Origin: Ramlibacter albus | Lineage (GTDB): Bacteria > Pseudomonadota > Gammaproteobacteria > Burkholderiales > Burkholderiaceae_C | DNA length: 64,000 bases | Direction of reading: 5' to 3' | NCBI RefSeq assembly: GCF_014297445.1 | Contig: NZ_JACORU010000003.1 | Coordinates: 124,001-188,000 of the forward strand | In this document: positions 36,786 to 46,946 of the stretch, piece by piece | How the letters are laid out: every line of letters starts with the position of its first letter | Position numbering within the stretch: the first letter of the stretch is position 1 | The notes under the pieces: model-generated | The model's database searches: none | What the model was told of the DNA's origin: nothing | Seen by the model: only the letters and a program-made list of their open reading frames with translations | Made by a program: the position numbers and the translations under genes

Positions 36786-37171
36786 TTGTAGATGCTCTCC
36801 GGGTCCTTCAGCACGGGCTCCACGGCTTCCCATTTTCCGTCGCGATAGCGCTGGAAGAAGCAGCTGTGGCGGCCCGTGTGGCAGGCGATGGAGGGATCAT
36901 GCCCCAGCTGCGTCACCTTCAGCAGCACCACGTCGTTGTCGCAATCGAGCCGGATCTCGTGCACCTGCTGCACGTGGCCCGACTCCTCGCCCTTGAACCA
37001 CAGCTTGCCGCGCGAGCGGCTGAAGTAGACGGCCCGGCCCAGCTCCGCGGTCTTCGCGAGCGCCTCGCGGTTCATCCACGCGAACATGAGCACGTCGCCC
37101 GTCGCCCGTTCCTGGGCGATGACGGGAACGAGCCCCTGCGCGTCCCAGCGGATGTCATTGAGCCAATCCAT
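36782..37171 (-). CDS. hisI: Phosphoribosyl-AMP cyclohydrolase
   Basis: A 129-residue His[12 protein letters not shown] (here [16 protein letters not shown]), [12 protein letters not shown] with metal-binding Asp/Cys residues, and [12 protein letters not shown] with the zinc Cys. It opens the purine ring of phosphoribosyl-AMP, step three of histidine synthesis. It is separate from hisE, unlike the fused enterobacterial enzyme. ATG 37171; 23 bases after hisF. Confidence 0.96.
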   Translation of the reverse strand: MDWLNDIRWDAQGLVPVIAQERATGDVLMFAWMNREALAKTAELGRAVYFSRSRGKLWFKGEESGHVQQVHEIRLDCDNDVVLLKVTQLGHDPSIACHTGRHSCFFQRYRDGKWEAVEPVLKDPESIYK

Positions 37172-37194
37172 GTGGCCCTATTGTCGGCGATTGG

Positions 37195-37953
37195 TTAAAG
37201 CCGTACGGGAATCCCGCGTTCGGCCATGCGCTGCTTGGCTTGCGCCACGGTGTACTCGCCGTAGTGGAAGATGCTGGCGGCCAGCACGGCATCGGCGCCG
37301 CCCTTCTGGATGCCGTCGGCGAGGTGGTCGAGGTTGCCGACGCCGCCGGACGCGATCACGGGAACCGGCACCGCGTCGCTGACGGCGCGGGTGAGTTCGA
37401 GGTCGAAACCGGCCTTGGTGCCGTCGCGGTCCATGCTGGTGAGAAGGATTTCGCCGGCGCCGCGCTTTGCCATCTCGGTGGCCCAGGCCACGGCGTCCAG
37501 GCCGGTATTCTTGCGCCCGCCGTGGCTGTAGACGTCCCAGCCGCCGCCTTCGCGGCGCTTGGCGTCGATGGCCACCACGATGCACTGCGCGCCGTACTTG
37601 TCGGATGCTGCGTCGATCACGTCCGGGTTGGCGATGGCCGCGGAGTTGAAGCTCGTCTTGTCGGCGCCCGCGTTCAGCAGCCGGCGCACGTCTTCCACGG
37701 TCCGCACGCCGCCGCCCACGGTCAGCGGGATGAACACCTGCGAAGCGACCGCCTCGATGATGTGCAGGATCAGGTCGCGCTCGTCGCTCGTCGCGGTGAT
37801 GTCGAGGAAGGTGAGTTCGTCCGCGCCCTGCTCGTTGTAGCGCGCGGCGATCTCCACCGGGTCGCCGGCGTCACGCAGTTCGAGGAAGTTGACGCCCTTG
37901 ACGACCCGGCCGCCGGTGACGTCCAGGCAGGGGATGATGCGTTTTGCGAGCAC
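37195..37953 (-). CDS. hisF: Imidazole glycerol phosphate synthase, cyclase subunit HisF
   Basis: A 252-residue TIM barrel: [19 protein letters not shown] with the catalytic Asp at the start, [20 protein letters not shown], and [17 protein letters not shown] with the second catalytic Asp and phosphate sites. With HisH it makes imidazole glycerol phosphate and AICAR. The start is GTG at 37953, one base after the hisA stop. Confidence 0.97.
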   Translation of the reverse strand: MLAKRIIPCLDVTGGRVVKGVNFLELRDAGDPVEIAARYNEQGADELTFLDITATSDERDLILHIIEAVASQVFIPLTVGGGVRTVEDVRRLLNAGADKTSFNSAAIANPDVIDAASDKYGAQCIVVAIDAKRREGGGWDVYSHGGRKNTGLDAVAWATEMAKRGAGEILLTSMDRDGTKAGFDLELTRAVSDAVPVPVIASGGVGNLDHLADGIQKGGADAVLAASIFHYGEYTVAQAKQRMAERGIPVRL

Positions 37954-37954
37954 G

Positions 37955-38695
37955 TTATGAGCCGAGCTCGTCGGCGAGTTCCTGCGCCTTCACGAAGTCC
38001 AGGTCGCCGGAATAGATGGCGCGGCCGCAGATCACGCCCTCGATGCCCTCGTCCTCCACCGCGCACAGCTTGCGGATGTCTTCGAGGTTCGACAGGCCGC
38101 CGGAGGCGATCACGGGGATGGTGAGCGACTGCGCGAGCTTGACCGTGGCGTCGATGTTGATGCCCGAGAGCATGCCGTCGCGGCCGATGTCGGTGTACAC
38201 GATCGCGTCCACGCCGTAGTCCTCGAACTTCTTCGCGAGGTCGACCACCTCGTGGCCGGTCAGCTTGCTCCAGCCGTCCGTGGCCACCTTGCCGTCCTTG
38301 GCGTCCAGGCCCACGATCACGTGGCCGCCGAAGGCGCTGCATGCGTCCTTGAGGAAGCCCGGGTTCTTGACGGCGGCCGTGCCGATGATCACGTAGCGCA
38401 GGCCGCTGTCGATGTATTTCTCGATGGTGTCCAGGTCGCGGATGCCGCCGCCCAGCTGCACCGGGATCTCCTCGCCCACCTCGGCGAGGATCGCCTTGAT
38501 GGCGGCGAGGTTCTGCGGCTTGCCGGCGAAGGCGCCGTTCAGGTCCACCAGGTGCAGGCGGCGCGCGCCCTTGCCCAGCCACGCCCGCGCCATGGCGGCG
38601 GGGTCCTCGCTGAAGGTGGTGGCCTGGTCCATGTCACCCTGTTTCAGGCGGACGCAGTGGCCGTCCTTCAGGTCAATCGCGGGGATCAAAAGCAT
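37955..38695 (-). CDS. hisA: Phosphoribosylformimino-5-aminoimidazole carboxamide ribotide isomerase
   Basis: A 246-residue half-barrel-repeat TIM barrel: [20 protein letters not shown] with the catalytic Asp, [20 protein letters not shown], and [16 protein letters not shown] with the second Asp. It isomerises ProFAR to PRFAR. ATG 38695. It lies between hisH and hisF. Confidence 0.97.
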   Translation of the reverse strand: MLLIPAIDLKDGHCVRLKQGDMDQATTFSEDPAAMARAWLGKGARRLHLVDLNGAFAGKPQNLAAIKAILAEVGEEIPVQLGGGIRDLDTIEKYIDSGLRYVIIGTAAVKNPGFLKDACSAFGGHVIVGLDAKDGKVATDGWSKLTGHEVVDLAKKFEDYGVDAIVYTDIGRDGMLSGINIDATVKLAQSLTIPVIASGGLSNLEDIRKLCAVEDEGIEGVICGRAIYSGDLDFVKAQELADELGS

Positions 38696-38718
38696 CGGGG
38701 GGAGCGGCTCGCGCGGCG

Positions 38719-39363
38719 TCAGGGGTTCCAGTGGAGGAAGTTTCGGTAGAGGGCGAGCCCCTGGTCGGCGCTTTTTTCGGGGTGGAACTGGGTCGCAAAA
38801 ATATTATCGCGGGCGATGGCGGCGGTAAAGCGGGCGCCGTAGTCGGCTTCCCCCACGCTGTGGCGCGCATCCGACGGCCGCGCGTAGTAGCTGTGGACGA
38901 AGTAGAAGTACGCGCCGTCCTCCACGCCCTGCCAGATGGGGTGGGCGCCCGTCTGCCAGACCCGGTTCCAGCCCATTTGCGGCACCTTGTAGCGGCTGCC
39001 ATCGGGCTGCATCCTGCCCGCCAGGTCGAACTTGAGAACCTCGCCGTGGATCAGCCCGAGGCCGTCTGTGGGGCCTTCGGCGCTGCGATCCAGCAGCATC
39101 TGCATGCCCACGCACACCCCGAAGAGCGGCTTGGCGGCGGCGGCCTCCAGCACGGGGGCCAGCAGGCCGGAATCGCGCAGCTCGCGCATGCAGTCCGGCA
39201 TGGCGCCCTGCCCCGGCAGCACGACGCGCTCGGCCGCGCGCACTTCGTCGGGCCTGGAAGTGACCAGCGTGCGGAAGCCCTCGGCCGCGGCGACGTGCGC
39301 CACCGCCTGCGACACCGAGCGCAGGTTGCCCATGCCGTAGTCGACCACCGCCACGGTCTTCAC
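38719..39363 (-). CDS. hisH: Imidazole glycerol phosphate synthase, glutaminase subunit HisH
   Basis: A 214-residue class I glutamine amidotransferase: [17 protein letters not shown] at the start, nucleophile Cys in [13 protein letters not shown], and the His/Glu pair in ATQFHPEKS. It supplies ammonia to HisF. GTG 39363 (VKTVAVVD) is taken as start, two bases after the hisB stop; no ATG lies at a family-consistent place. Confidence 0.95.
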   Translation of the reverse strand: MKTVAVVDYGMGNLRSVSQAVAHVAAAEGFRTLVTSRPDEVRAAERVVLPGQGAMPDCMRELRDSGLLAPVLEAAAAKPLFGVCVGMQMLLDRSAEGPTDGLGLIHGEVLKFDLAGRMQPDGSRYKVPQMGWNRVWQTGAHPIWQGVEDGAYFYFVHSYYARPSDARHSVGEADYGARFTAAIARDNIFATQFHPEKSADQGLALYRNFLHWNP

Positions 39364-39365
39364 GT

Positions 39366-39965
39366 TCAAAGGCTGCCCTTCGTGGAGGGGATGGAGCCGG
39401 CGGCGCGCGGGTCGAACTCGGCGGCCGCGCGCAGCGCGCGCGCGAAGGCCTTGAAGACGGTTTCGCACTGGTGGTGCGCGTTCTCGCCCTTGAGGTTGTC
39501 GATGTGCAGCGTCACGAACGCGTGGTTGGCGAAGCCCTGGAAGAACTCGTGGGCCAGCTGGGTGTCGAAGGCACCGATCATGCCGCTCTTGAAAGGCACG
39601 TTCATGACGAGCCCCGGGCGCCCGGAGAAGTCGATGACCACGCGCGAGAGCGCCTCGTCGAGCGGCACGTAGGCATGCCCGTAGCGGCGGATGCCCTTCT
39701 TGTCGCCGATGGCCTTGTGCACCGCCTGGCCGAGCGTGATGCCGACGTCCTCCACCGTGTGGTGGCCGTCGATGTGCAAATCGCCCTTGGCTTCGACTGT
39801 GAGGTCGACCAGGCCGTGGCGGGCGATCTGGTCCAGCATGTGGTCGAAGAAGCCGATGCCGGTGGAAAGCTTGGCCACGCCGGTGCCGTCGAGGTTGACG
39901 GCCACGGTGATCTGCGTCTCCGCGGTGTTGCGGGTGACTTCGGCGGTGCGTTGGGGTGCGGTCAT
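39366..39965 (-). CDS. hisB: Imidazoleglycerol-phosphate dehydratase
   Basis: A 199-residue monofunctional HisB dehydratase: [40 protein letters not shown] with manganese-binding His residues, and a C-terminal [13 protein letters not shown]. It lacks the phosphatase domain fused in enteric bacteria. ATG 39965 overlaps the hisC stop as ATGA. Confidence 0.97.
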   Translation of the reverse strand: MTAPQRTAEVTRNTAETQITVAVNLDGTGVAKLSTGIGFFDHMLDQIARHGLVDLTVEAKGDLHIDGHHTVEDVGITLGQAVHKAIGDKKGIRRYGHAYVPLDEALSRVVIDFSGRPGLVMNVPFKSGMIGAFDTQLAHEFFQGFANHAFVTLHIDNLKGENAHHQCETVFKAFARALRAAAEFDPRAAGSIPSTKGSL

Positions 39966-41035
39966 AGGGAGGCCTGCAGGGCCGCGAGCATCTGCGTGTT
40001 CTCGTCGGCGGTGCCGACGGTCAGGCGCAGGCAGTTGGCCAGCAATGGATGCATTCTAGAAACGTTCTTCACCAGGACGCCGCGGGCCTTCATGCCGTCG
40101 AAGGCGCGGGCCGCGTCGGGCACGCGAACGAGGATCATGTTGGCGTCGCTCGGCCACGCCTTCACGCCGGGCATGCGCGACAACTCGCGCTGGATGCGTG
40201 AACGCTCCTCGCGGATTTCCTGCGCCTGCGCGGCGAACACGCTTTCGTGCTCGAGCGCGAAGAGCGCCGCCTCGCAGTTGAGGACGCTGATGTTGTACGG
40301 CGGGCGCACCTTGTCGATCTCGGCGACGAGCGCGGCCGGGCCCATCATGTAGCCGATGCGCACGCCGGCCAGCCCGAACTTGCTCATCGTGCGCATGAGA
40401 AGCACGTGCTCGTGCTTCGCGACCCGGTCGATGTAGCTGCGGCTGGCGAAGGGCTGGTAAGCCTCGTCGATGACCACGAGGCCGGGCGCGGCCTGCACGA
40501 TCTTCTCGATGACCGCGTCGTCCCACAGGTTGGCGGTGGGGTTGTTCGGGTAGGCGAGGTAGACGACGGAGGGCTGGTGCTGCTCGATCGCGGCGAGCAT
40601 CGCGCGTTCGTCCAGCTCGAAGTCGGGCGTGAGGTCCACGCCGATGAACTTCAGCCCCTGCAGCTGCGCGCTCATCGCGTACATCACGAAGCCGGGCAGC
40701 GGCGCGAGGATGGAGGCACCGGGCACGTCGCAGGCCATCGCCACCAGCGAGATCAGCTCGTCGGAGCCGTTGCCCAGCATCAGGCTGAAGCCTTCGGGCA
40801 TCTTCGCGTGGCGGGCCAGCGCGGCGCGCAGTTCGTCGATGCGGGCGCCGGGGTAGCGGTTGAGCGCGACTTCGGCGAGGCGCTCGCCCAGCTGCCTGCG
40901 CAAATCGGGCGACAAGCGATGGGGGTTCTCCATCGCATCCAGCTTCACGAGGCCGCGCGACTCCTGGATGGCGTAGGCGTGCATGGACTGCACGTCCTGG
41001 CGGATGCGGGTGGCGATGAGGTTTGACCGGTTCAC
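39962..41035 (-). CDS. hisC: Histidinol-phosphate aminotransferase
   Basis: A 357-residue PLP aminotransferase: [44 protein letters not shown] and the PLP-binding lysine in [17 protein letters not shown]. It makes histidinol phosphate from imidazole acetol phosphate. The start is GTG at 41035 ([14 protein letters not shown]), overlapping the stop of the upstream PIN-domain gene as GTGA. In most relatives hisC directly follows hisD; here a toxin-antitoxin pair lies between. Confidence 0.95.
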   Translation of the reverse strand: MNRSNLIATRIRQDVQSMHAYAIQESRGLVKLDAMENPHRLSPDLRRQLGERLAEVALNRYPGARIDELRAALARHAKMPEGFSLMLGNGSDELISLVAMACDVPGASILAPLPGFVMYAMSAQLQGLKFIGVDLTPDFELDERAMLAAIEQHQPSVVYLAYPNNPTANLWDDAVIEKIVQAAPGLVVIDEAYQPFASRSYIDRVAKHEHVLLMRTMSKFGLAGVRIGYMMGPAALVAEIDKVRPPYNISVLNCEAALFALEHESVFAAQAQEIREERSRIQRELSRMPGVKAWPSDANMILVRVPDAARAFDGMKARGVLVKNVSRMHPLLANCLRLTVGTADENTQMLAALQASL

Positions 41036-41478
41036 TTGAGCGTATCGAGGACTGAGGGGGGGTGCCGGAACGGATCGAGGACCTTGACCATGCCGTACAT
41101 CTGGCCGTCCGCAAGGTCCTCGGAGAGCAGGACCGAGCAGTCGAGATGCTGGGCAGCAGCCACGATCAGGCTGTCCCAAAAATGAAGCCCATACCTCGCC
41201 TCGACTGCCCACGCAGTCTCGATGACGCTGTGGTCGATCACGAGCGGCGTCCAGGCCTGGAATCGACGTATCTTCGCCCGCGCCTCACCGCGGTCCAGCG
41301 GTGGCCGCAATTTGCGCGTGGCGTTGACATAGAACTCGTTGAGCGTTTGTGTCGAGAGATGCCCGACATGGTGCGACCAGAGAGCCTCCAGCCAAGCCAG
41401 AGCGCGTTCCTTCTTTTCGGGTTCGCGGCCGTCCTCGCTATACACAAGAACGTTGGAGTCGACGAAAACGGAGGGCAT
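41032..41478 (-). CDS. vapC: PIN-domain toxin (VapC-like ribonuclease)
   Basis: A 148-residue PIN-domain protein. The acidic active-site residues are present: D7 (VFVDSNVLVYS), E48 (TLNEFY), D102 (FWDSLIVAAA) and D121 (SEDLADG). Such toxins cleave RNA, often tRNA, when freed from antitoxin. Its ATG overlaps the antitoxin stop as TGATG, and its TGA overlaps the hisC start as GTGA, embedding the cassette in the his operon with translational coupling at both ends. All catalytic residues seem intact. Confidence 0.88.
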   Translation of the reverse strand: MPSVFVDSNVLVYSEDGREPEKKERALAWLEALWSHHVGHLSTQTLNEFYVNATRKLRPPLDRGEARAKIRRFQAWTPLVIDHSVIETAWAVEARYGLHFWDSLIVAAAQHLDCSVLLSEDLADGQMYGMVKVLDPFRHPPSVLDTLK

Positions 41479-41717
41479 CAGCTCTTGCTGCCTCGTTCGT
41501 ACAACTCCTCGCGCTTCGGGTACGGCTGGCCATCGGAGCTCCACGTGCGCGTGTCGTTCTTCCACTCGTGGTACGCACGCATGTACGCGTCGTCACGCCT
41601 GCGCATTTCCGAAATGAAGGAGCCGACGAGCTTCGACACACTGGTGTTGCGCTTTGCCGCCTCGACGCGCGCCCATTCCAGCGCGTCGTCTTCAACCGTG
41701 ATGGTGACGTTTCTCAT
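41478..41717 (-). CDS. vapB: Ribbon-helix-helix antitoxin (VapB-like)
   Basis: A 79-residue protein: N-terminal ribbon-helix-helix VTITVEDDALEWARVEAAKR, then NTSVSKLVGSFISEMRRRDD, followed by a polar C-terminal tail that should wrap around the toxin. It binds and inhibits the PIN-domain protein and represses its own transcription. A twin palindrome just upstream (41731-41759) is the likely operator. The stretch looks less GC-rich than the his genes on both sides, which fits acquisition. Confidence 0.85.
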   Translation of the reverse strand: MRNVTITVEDDALEWARVEAAKRNTSVSKLVGSFISEMRRRDDAYMRAYHEWKNDTRTWSSDGQPYPKREELYERGSKS

Positions 41718-41730
41718 TCGGCAGAGTTTA

Positions 41731-41759
41731 CACGAATTTCGTGTTCCACGAAATTCGTG
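41731..41759. promoter_or_regulatory. Twin palindromic operator of the toxin-antitoxin pair
   Basis: CACGAATTTCGTG (41731-41743) and CACGAAATTCGTG (41747-41759) are each palindromic around one central base and differ only at that base; TTC separates them, so centres are 16 bases apart. Together they also form a perfect larger inverted repeat (41730-41760). This is the layout expected for two ribbon-helix-helix dimers, 13 bases upstream of the antitoxin start, and it directly abuts the hisD stop codon. It could also fold as a hairpin after hisD. Confidence 0.7.
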
Positions 41760-43079
41760 TCACTTCTTCAGCCGCATCTCCGCTGCGCGGGCATGCGCCT
41801 GCAGCCCTTCGCCATAGGCCAGCTCTGCCGCGATCACGCCTAGCTGGTTAGCACCCGCTTCGCTCACTTCGATGATGCTGCTTCGCTTCTGGAAATCGTA
41901 GACCCCCAGCGGGCTGGAAAAACGCGCGGTCGTGCTGGTGGGCAGCACGTGATTGGGTCCGGCGCAGTAGTCGCCCAGCGACTCGCTCGTGAAGCCGCCC
42001 AGGAAGATCGCGCCGGCATGCCTGAGCAGCGGCTCCCAGCGATGCGGCTCGGTGCTGGCGATCTCCAGGTGCTCCGGCGCGATGCGGTTGCTGATCTCGC
42101 ACGCTTCTTCCATCGAGCGCGTGTGGATCAGCGCGCCGCGGCCATTGAGGGACTTCGCGATGATCTCGGCGCGCGGCATCTCGTTCAGCAGCCGGTAGAT
42201 CGCGCCTTGCACCGCGTCGATGTAGTAGGGGTCGGGGCACAGCAGGATGCTTTGCGCGAGTTCGTCGTGCTCGGCCTGCGAAAACAGGTCCATCGCCACC
42301 CACTCGGCAGGCGTGCTGCCGTCGGCCAGCACGAGGATCTCGCTGGGGCCCGCGATCATGTCGATGCCGACCTGCCCGAACACCCGGCGCTTGGCCGAGG
42401 CGACGTAGGCGTTGCCCGGGCCGGTGATCTTGTCGACGCGCGGCACGGTCTCGGTGCCGTATGCGAGGGCTGCCACCGCCTGCGCGCCACCGACCGTGAA
42501 CGCACGCGACACGCCGGCGACGTGCGCGGCCGCGAGCACCAGCGGGTTCTTCTCGCCGCGCGGCGTCGGCACCACCATGATGATCTCGCCCACACCCGCC
42601 ACGTGCGCAGGGATGGCATTCATCAGCACCGATGACGGATAAGCCGCCTTGCCACCGGGCACGTAGATGCCCACGCGGTCCAGCGGCGTGACCTTCTGGC
42701 CGAGCAGGGAGCCGTCCGAATCGCGATACGACCAGCTCTCGCCGGACGCCTTCTTCTGCGCCTCGTGGTAGCTGCGCACGCGCTGGGCGGCGAACTGCAA
42801 CGCGACCCGCTGCTTGTCGGGCAAGCCCTCGAAAGCCGCCTTCAACTCCGCCGGCTTGAGTTCGAGCTGGTCCATGCCGACCACGCTCAGCCCGTCGAAG
42901 CGATGCGTGTAGTCCAGCACCGCCGCGTCGCCGCGCTTGCGCACGTCGGCCAGGATCTTCGTGACCGCGTCCTCGACCTGCGAGTCCGTCTCGGCGGACC
43001 AATGCAGCCGTGCCTTGAGCGCCGCATCGAAGCCGGCATCGGACGTGGCAAGGCGCAGCGGTTTCGCTTGGAAGGTCAT
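41760..43079 (-). CDS. hisD: Histidinol dehydrogenase
   Basis: A 439-residue enzyme: [54 protein letters not shown], the catalytic [12 protein letters not shown] with zinc-binding residues and [14 protein letters not shown] near the end. It oxidises histidinol to histidine with two NAD+. ATG 43079, one base after hisG. Its TGA shares its last base position with the twin operator, so the toxin-antitoxin cassette begins at once. Confidence 0.97.
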   Translation of the reverse strand: MTFQAKPLRLATSDAGFDAALKARLHWSAETDSQVEDAVTKILADVRKRGDAAVLDYTHRFDGLSVVGMDQLELKPAELKAAFEGLPDKQRVALQFAAQRVRSYHEAQKKASGESWSYRDSDGSLLGQKVTPLDRVGIYVPGGKAAYPSSVLMNAIPAHVAGVGEIIMVVPTPRGEKNPLVLAAAHVAGVSRAFTVGGAQAVAALAYGTETVPRVDKITGPGNAYVASAKRRVFGQVGIDMIAGPSEILVLADGSTPAEWVAMDLFSQAEHDELAQSILLCPDPYYIDAVQGAIYRLLNEMPRAEIIAKSLNGRGALIHTRSMEEACEISNRIAPEHLEIASTEPHRWEPLLRHAGAIFLGGFTSESLGDYCAGPNHVLPTSTTARFSSPLGVYDFQKRSSIIEVSEAGANQLGVIAAELAYGEGLQAHARAAEMRLKK

Positions 43080-43080
43080 G

Positions 43081-43722
43081 TCATTGCTTCGCGATCGCGG
43101 AAGCGAAATTGTCGATCAGGTGCCGGATGGGGGCCTGCTTCAGCTTGAGCGCGGCCTGGTTGACCACGAGCCGCGAGCTGATGTCCATGATGCGCTCGAC
43201 CTCGACCAGGTTGTTGGCCTTGAGCGTGCCGCCGGTGGACACCAGGTCCACGATGGCGTCGGCCAGTCCCGTCAAGGGAGCCAGCTCCATGCTGCCGTAA
43301 AGCTTGATCAGGTCGACGTGCACGCCCTTGGCCGCGAAGAACTCGCGCGCGATGCCCACGTACTTGGTCGCCACCTTCAGGCGCGAGCCCTGGCGCACGG
43401 CGCTCGCGTAGTCGAAGTCGCTGCGCACGGCCACGCTGACGCGGCACTTGGCGATCTGCAGGTCCAGCGGCTGGTACAGGCCCGCGCCACCGTGCTCGAT
43501 CAGCGTATCGAACCCCGTGACCCCCAGGTCCGCACCGCCGTACTGCACGTACGTGGGCACGTCGGTCGCCCGCACGATCACGACCCGCACCTCGGGGTTG
43601 GTCGTGCCGATGATCAGCTTGCGCGACTTGTCCGGGTCTTCCAGCACCTCGATCCCGGCGGCCTTGAGCAGCGGCAGGGTCTCGTCGAAGATGCGGCCCT
43701 TCGAGAGGGCGAGGGTGATCAA
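43081..43722 (-). CDS. hisG: ATP phosphoribosyltransferase, short form
   Basis: A 213-residue His[21 protein letters not shown] at the start, [20 protein letters not shown] and [19 protein letters not shown] with the PRPP-binding loop. The short form lacks the regulatory domain and normally needs HisZ, which is not in the window. The start is TTG at 43722, directly after and in frame with the murA TAA (TAATTG). First his gene of the operon. Confidence 0.95.
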   Translation of the reverse strand: MITLALSKGRIFDETLPLLKAAGIEVLEDPDKSRKLIIGTTNPEVRVVIVRATDVPTYVQYGGADLGVTGFDTLIEHGGAGLYQPLDLQIAKCRVSVAVRSDFDYASAVRQGSRLKVATKYVGIAREFFAAKGVHVDLIKLYGSMELAPLTGLADAIVDLVSTGGTLKANNLVEVERIMDISSRLVVNQAALKLKQAPIRHLIDNFASAIAKQ

Positions 43723-44985
43723 TTACTGGACTCGTTCGATGTCGGCGCCGATGGAGCGCAATTTCGTCTCCATCTGTTCGTACCCACGGTCGAGATGATA
43801 GATGCGATCGACCAGGGTCTCGCCGTCCGCCACCAGCCCGGCGATCACCAGGCTGGCGGATGCGCGCAGGTCGGTGGCCATCACCACCGCGCCCGACAGC
43901 CGCTTCACGCCGTGGACCACCGCGAACTTGCCCTCCACGTGGATGTCCGCGCCGAGGCGCACGAGCTCGTTCACGTGCATGTAGCGGTTCTCGAAGATGT
44001 TCTCCGTGATCTTCGACGAGCCTTCCGAAATGCAGTTGAGCGCCATGAACTGCGCCTGCATGTCGGTGGGGAAACCGGGGTACTCCGTGGTGCGGAAGCT
44101 CTGGGCCGTCAGGCGCCCTTCGGACTGGATGCGGATGCCGCCATCGACGGCCGTCACTTTCGCACCGGCCTCGCGCAGCAGGTCGATGACCGCGCCAAGA
44201 TGGTCGGCGCGCCCGTGCTTGAGCAGCACATCGCCGCCCGTGGCAGCCACGGCGCAAAGGAAGGTGCCGCACTCGATGCGGTCGCTCACCACGCGGTGCG
44301 TGCAGCCATGCAGCTTGTCCACGCCCTGGATGCGGATCTTCGGCGTGCCGTGGCCCTCGATCTTCGCGCCCATCCTGATGAGCATCTCGGCCAGGTCGAC
44401 GATCTCCGGCTCCTGCGCCGCGTTCTCCAGCACCGTCTCGCCCTCGGCCAGCGACGCGGCCATCATGAAGTTCTCGGTGCCCGTGACCGTGATCATGTCG
44501 GTGGTGATGCTGGCGCCCTTCAGGCGCTCGCGCCCCTTCGGCAGCTTGGCGATCATGTAGCCGTGCTCCAGCACGATCTCGGCGCCCATCTGCTGCAGGC
44601 CCTTGATGTGCTGGTCCACCGGGCGCGAGCCGATCGCGCAGCCGCCCGGCAGCGAGACCGTGGCTTCACCGAAGCGGGCGAGCAGCGGGCCCAGCGCGAG
44701 CACCGACGCGCGCATGGTCTTCACCATCTCGTACGGCGCTTCGGGGAAGCTCAGGGGCCCGGCGTCGATCGTCACCGTATGGCCGTCGGTCGTCACGTCC
44801 ACGCGCATGTTGCGGATGAGCTTGATCATCGTGGCCACGTCCTGCAGGCGCGGCACGTTCTGCAGCGTCACCGGTTCGGCCGTGAGCAACGCGGCGCACA
44901 GCTCCGGCAGGGCGGCGTTCTTGGCGCCGGAAACCTCGACCTCGCCGCGGAGCTGTTTGCCCCCGCGAATCAGCAGCTTGTCCAT
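43723..44985 (-). CDS. murA: UDP-N-acetylglucosamine 1-carboxyvinyltransferase
   Basis: A 420-residue MurA with the nucleotide-binding start [20 protein letters not shown], catalytic C116 in [19 protein letters not shown] (the fosfomycin target) and later [19 protein letters not shown]. It commits UDP-GlcNAc to peptidoglycan synthesis. ATG 44985. It sits between a bolA-type gene and hisG; gene spacing suggests one long transcript. Confidence 0.97.
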   Translation of the reverse strand: MDKLLIRGGKQLRGEVEVSGAKNAALPELCAALLTAEPVTLQNVPRLQDVATMIKLIRNMRVDVTTDGHTVTIDAGPLSFPEAPYEMVKTMRASVLALGPLLARFGEATVSLPGGCAIGSRPVDQHIKGLQQMGAEIVLEHGYMIAKLPKGRERLKGASITTDMITVTGTENFMMAASLAEGETVLENAAQEPEIVDLAEMLIRMGAKIEGHGTPKIRIQGVDKLHGCTHRVVSDRIECGTFLCAVAATGGDVLLKHGRADHLGAVIDLLREAGAKVTAVDGGIRIQSEGRLTAQSFRTTEYPGFPTDMQAQFMALNCISEGSSKITENIFENRYMHVNELVRLGADIHVEGKFAVVHGVKRLSGAVVMATDLRASASLVIAGLVADGETLVDRIYHLDRGYEQMETKLRSIGADIERVQ

Positions 44986-44995
44986 TGGAAATTCT

Positions 44996-45244
44996 TCAGT
45001 TGGGGTCGGTGCGCGCGGCCCACTCGGCCGGCGTGAATGTCTTCATCGACAAGGCATGCACCTCGTCGGTCTGCATTCTCGCACCCAGCGTCGCGTAAAC
45101 GCGCTGGTGCCGCTGGATCGGACGCTTTCCGTCGAACTCGGCTGACACGATGAGCGCCTCCCAGTGGCGGCCGTCGCCCTGCACTTCGATGTGGTCGCAC
45201 TTCAGGCCCGACGAAATGAGGGTCTTCAACTCATCAGCAGTCAT
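44996..45244 (-). CDS. BolA-family protein (IbaG-like)
   Basis: An 82-residue BolA-fold protein: [40 protein letters not shown], then [13 protein letters not shown] with the conserved His. IbaG-type BolA proteins pair with monothiol glutaredoxin in iron-sulfur handling and are typically next to murA and the mla genes, as here. ATG 45244; it starts three bases after the ABC permease stop. Confidence 0.92.
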   Translation of the reverse strand: MTADELKTLISSGLKCDHIEVQGDGRHWEALIVSAEFDGKRPIQRHQRVYATLGARMQTDEVHALSMKTFTPAEWAARTDPN

Positions 45245-45247
45245 GTT

Positions 45248-46003
45248 TCAGTTCCGGATCTTGTAGCCGATGCGAAGCAGGTGCACCGCGATGCCGCTCA
45301 CGACGAGGAAGGCCGTGCCGACGATGCCCAGGCTCACCCACGGCGAGACGTCGCTCACGCCGAAGAAGCCGTAGCGGAAGCCGTCGATCATGTAGAAGAA
45401 CGGGTTGAGGTGGCTCACACCCTGCCAGAAATCGGGCAGCGAGTGGATGGAATAGAACACGCCCGAGAGGAACGTCATCGGCATGATGATGAAGTTCTGG
45501 AAGGCGGCCATCTGGTCGAACTTCTCGGCCCACAGGCCGGCGATGACGCCGAGCGCGCCCAGCATGCCCGCGCCCAGCAGCCCGAAGGTGAGGATCCACA
45601 GCGGCGCCGCGAAACCCACCTTCGTGAACAAGGCCGTCACGATGAACACCCCGGTGCCCACGCACAGCCCGCGCGCGATCGACGAGCCCACGTAGGCCAC
45701 GAACCAGCTCCAGTGCGACAGCGGCGTGAGCAGCAGGAAGACCAGGCTGCCCATGATCTTGCTCTGGATCAGCGACGACGAGCTGTTGGCGAACGAGTTC
45801 TGCAGCACGCTCATCATCACGAGCCCGGGCACGAGGAAGGCCGTGTAGTCGATGCGGTCGTAGACCTTCACGCGGCCTTCGAGCACGTGGCCGAAGATAA
45901 GCAGGTAAAGCAGCGCGGTGAGCACCGGTGCGGCGACGGTCTGGAACGCAACCTTCCAGAAGCGCAGCACCTCTTTGTAGAGAAGGGTCTGCCAACCGTT
46001 CAT
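45248..46003 (-). CDS. ABC-2 type transporter permease (YadH-like)
   Basis: A 251-residue membrane protein with six predicted helices and the ABC-2 signature near the C-terminal third: QNFIIMPMTFLSGVFYSIHS. Starts MNGWQTLLYKEVLRFWK, the cytoplasmic elbow helix. It pairs with the ATPase upstream, whose stop it overlaps as ATGA, to form an exporter of unknown substrate. The pair is a conserved neighbour of mla and murA in Burkholderiales. ATG 46003. Confidence 0.9.
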   Translation of the reverse strand: MNGWQTLLYKEVLRFWKVAFQTVAAPVLTALLYLLIFGHVLEGRVKVYDRIDYTAFLVPGLVMMSVLQNSFANSSSSLIQSKIMGSLVFLLLTPLSHWSWFVAYVGSSIARGLCVGTGVFIVTALFTKVGFAAPLWILTFGLLGAGMLGALGVIAGLWAEKFDQMAAFQNFIIMPMTFLSGVFYSIHSLPDFWQGVSHLNPFFYMIDGFRYGFFGVSDVSPWVSLGIVGTAFLVVSGIAVHLLRIGYKIRN

Positions 46004-46911
46004 ACGGCGGCCTTCTCGGCCATCACGTCGAGGAACACGTCCTCGAGGTCGGCCTTGCGCACTTCGACATCCTCGACGCTCAGGCCTGCTTCGCGGATCA
46101 CGGCGAGGTATTGCTCGATCTCGTGTGCGTCGTGCGCGGGCAGCTGCACGATGCGGCCGGTGACGCGCGCCTTGTTCTCGAATTCGGCCGGCAGCGCGCC
46201 ATCGAGCTTGAAGCGCAGCACGTTGCTGGAGGCGGCCTTGAGCAGGTCGCTCGTGCGCTCCAGCGCCACCACGCGCCCTTGCTTGAGCATGGCGATGCGG
46301 CCGCACAGCGCCTCGGCTTCTTCGAGATAGTGCGTGGTGAGCAGCACGGTGTGGCCCTGCTTGTTCAGGCGCGCGATGAACTGCCACAGCGTCTGGCGCA
46401 GCTCGACGTCCACACCGGCGGTGGGTTCGTCGAGCACGATCACGGGCGGGCGATGCACGAGTGCTTGCGCGACGAGCACCCGGCGCTTCATGCCGCCGGA
46501 GAGCTGGCGCATGTTCGCCTTCGCCTTGTCGGCGAGGCCCAGGCTTTCCAGCAGCTCGTCGATCCACGCATCGTTGTTGCGCACGCCGAAGTAGCCGGAC
46601 TGGATGCGCAATGCCTCGCGCACGGTGAAGAAGGGGTCGAAGACGAGCTCCTGCGGCACGACGCCGAGCTTGCGGCGCGCATCGGCGTAGTCGGCCTGCA
46701 CGTCGTGGCCGTGCACGCGCACGCTACCCGACGTCGCCCGCACGAGGCCCGCGAGGATGCTGATGAGGGTGGTCTTGCCTGCGCCGTTCGGCCCGAGCAG
46801 GCCGAAGAACTCGCCCTCCTCGATGTCGAAGCTCACGCCGTCGAGGGCCTTGAAGGCACCGCGCCCGGCGGCATAGGTCTTGGAGACGGACTGGAAGGAG
46901 ACTGCCGGCAT
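46000..46911 (-). CDS. ABC transporter ATP-binding protein (YadG-like)
   Basis: A 303-residue ABC ATPase: Walker A GLLGPNGAGKTTLIS, signature RQLSGGMKRRVLVAQAL, Walker B VIVLDEPTAGVD, H-loop LLTTHYLEEAE. The C-terminal 85 residues form the extra domain common in ABC-2 exporters. Translation of the permease is coupled (ATGA). Starts at ATG 46911, 35 bases after mlaB. The substrate is unknown. Confidence 0.93.
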   Translation of the reverse strand: MPAVSFQSVSKTYAAGRGAFKALDGVSFDIEEGEFFGLLGPNGAGKTTLISILAGLVRATSGSVRVHGHDVQADYADARRKLGVVPQELVFDPFFTVREALRIQSGYFGVRNNDAWIDELLESLGLADKAKANMRQLSGGMKRRVLVAQALVHRPPVIVLDEPTAGVDVELRQTLWQFIARLNKQGHTVLLTTHYLEEAEALCGRIAMLKQGRVVALERTSDLLKAASSNVLRFKLDGALPAEFENKARVTGRIVQLPAHDAHEIEQYLAVIREAGLSVEDVEVRKADLEDVFLDVMAEKAAV

Positions 46912-46946
46912 GGGAAGCCGGTGATTTTATCGGGCGGCCGAAAGGC

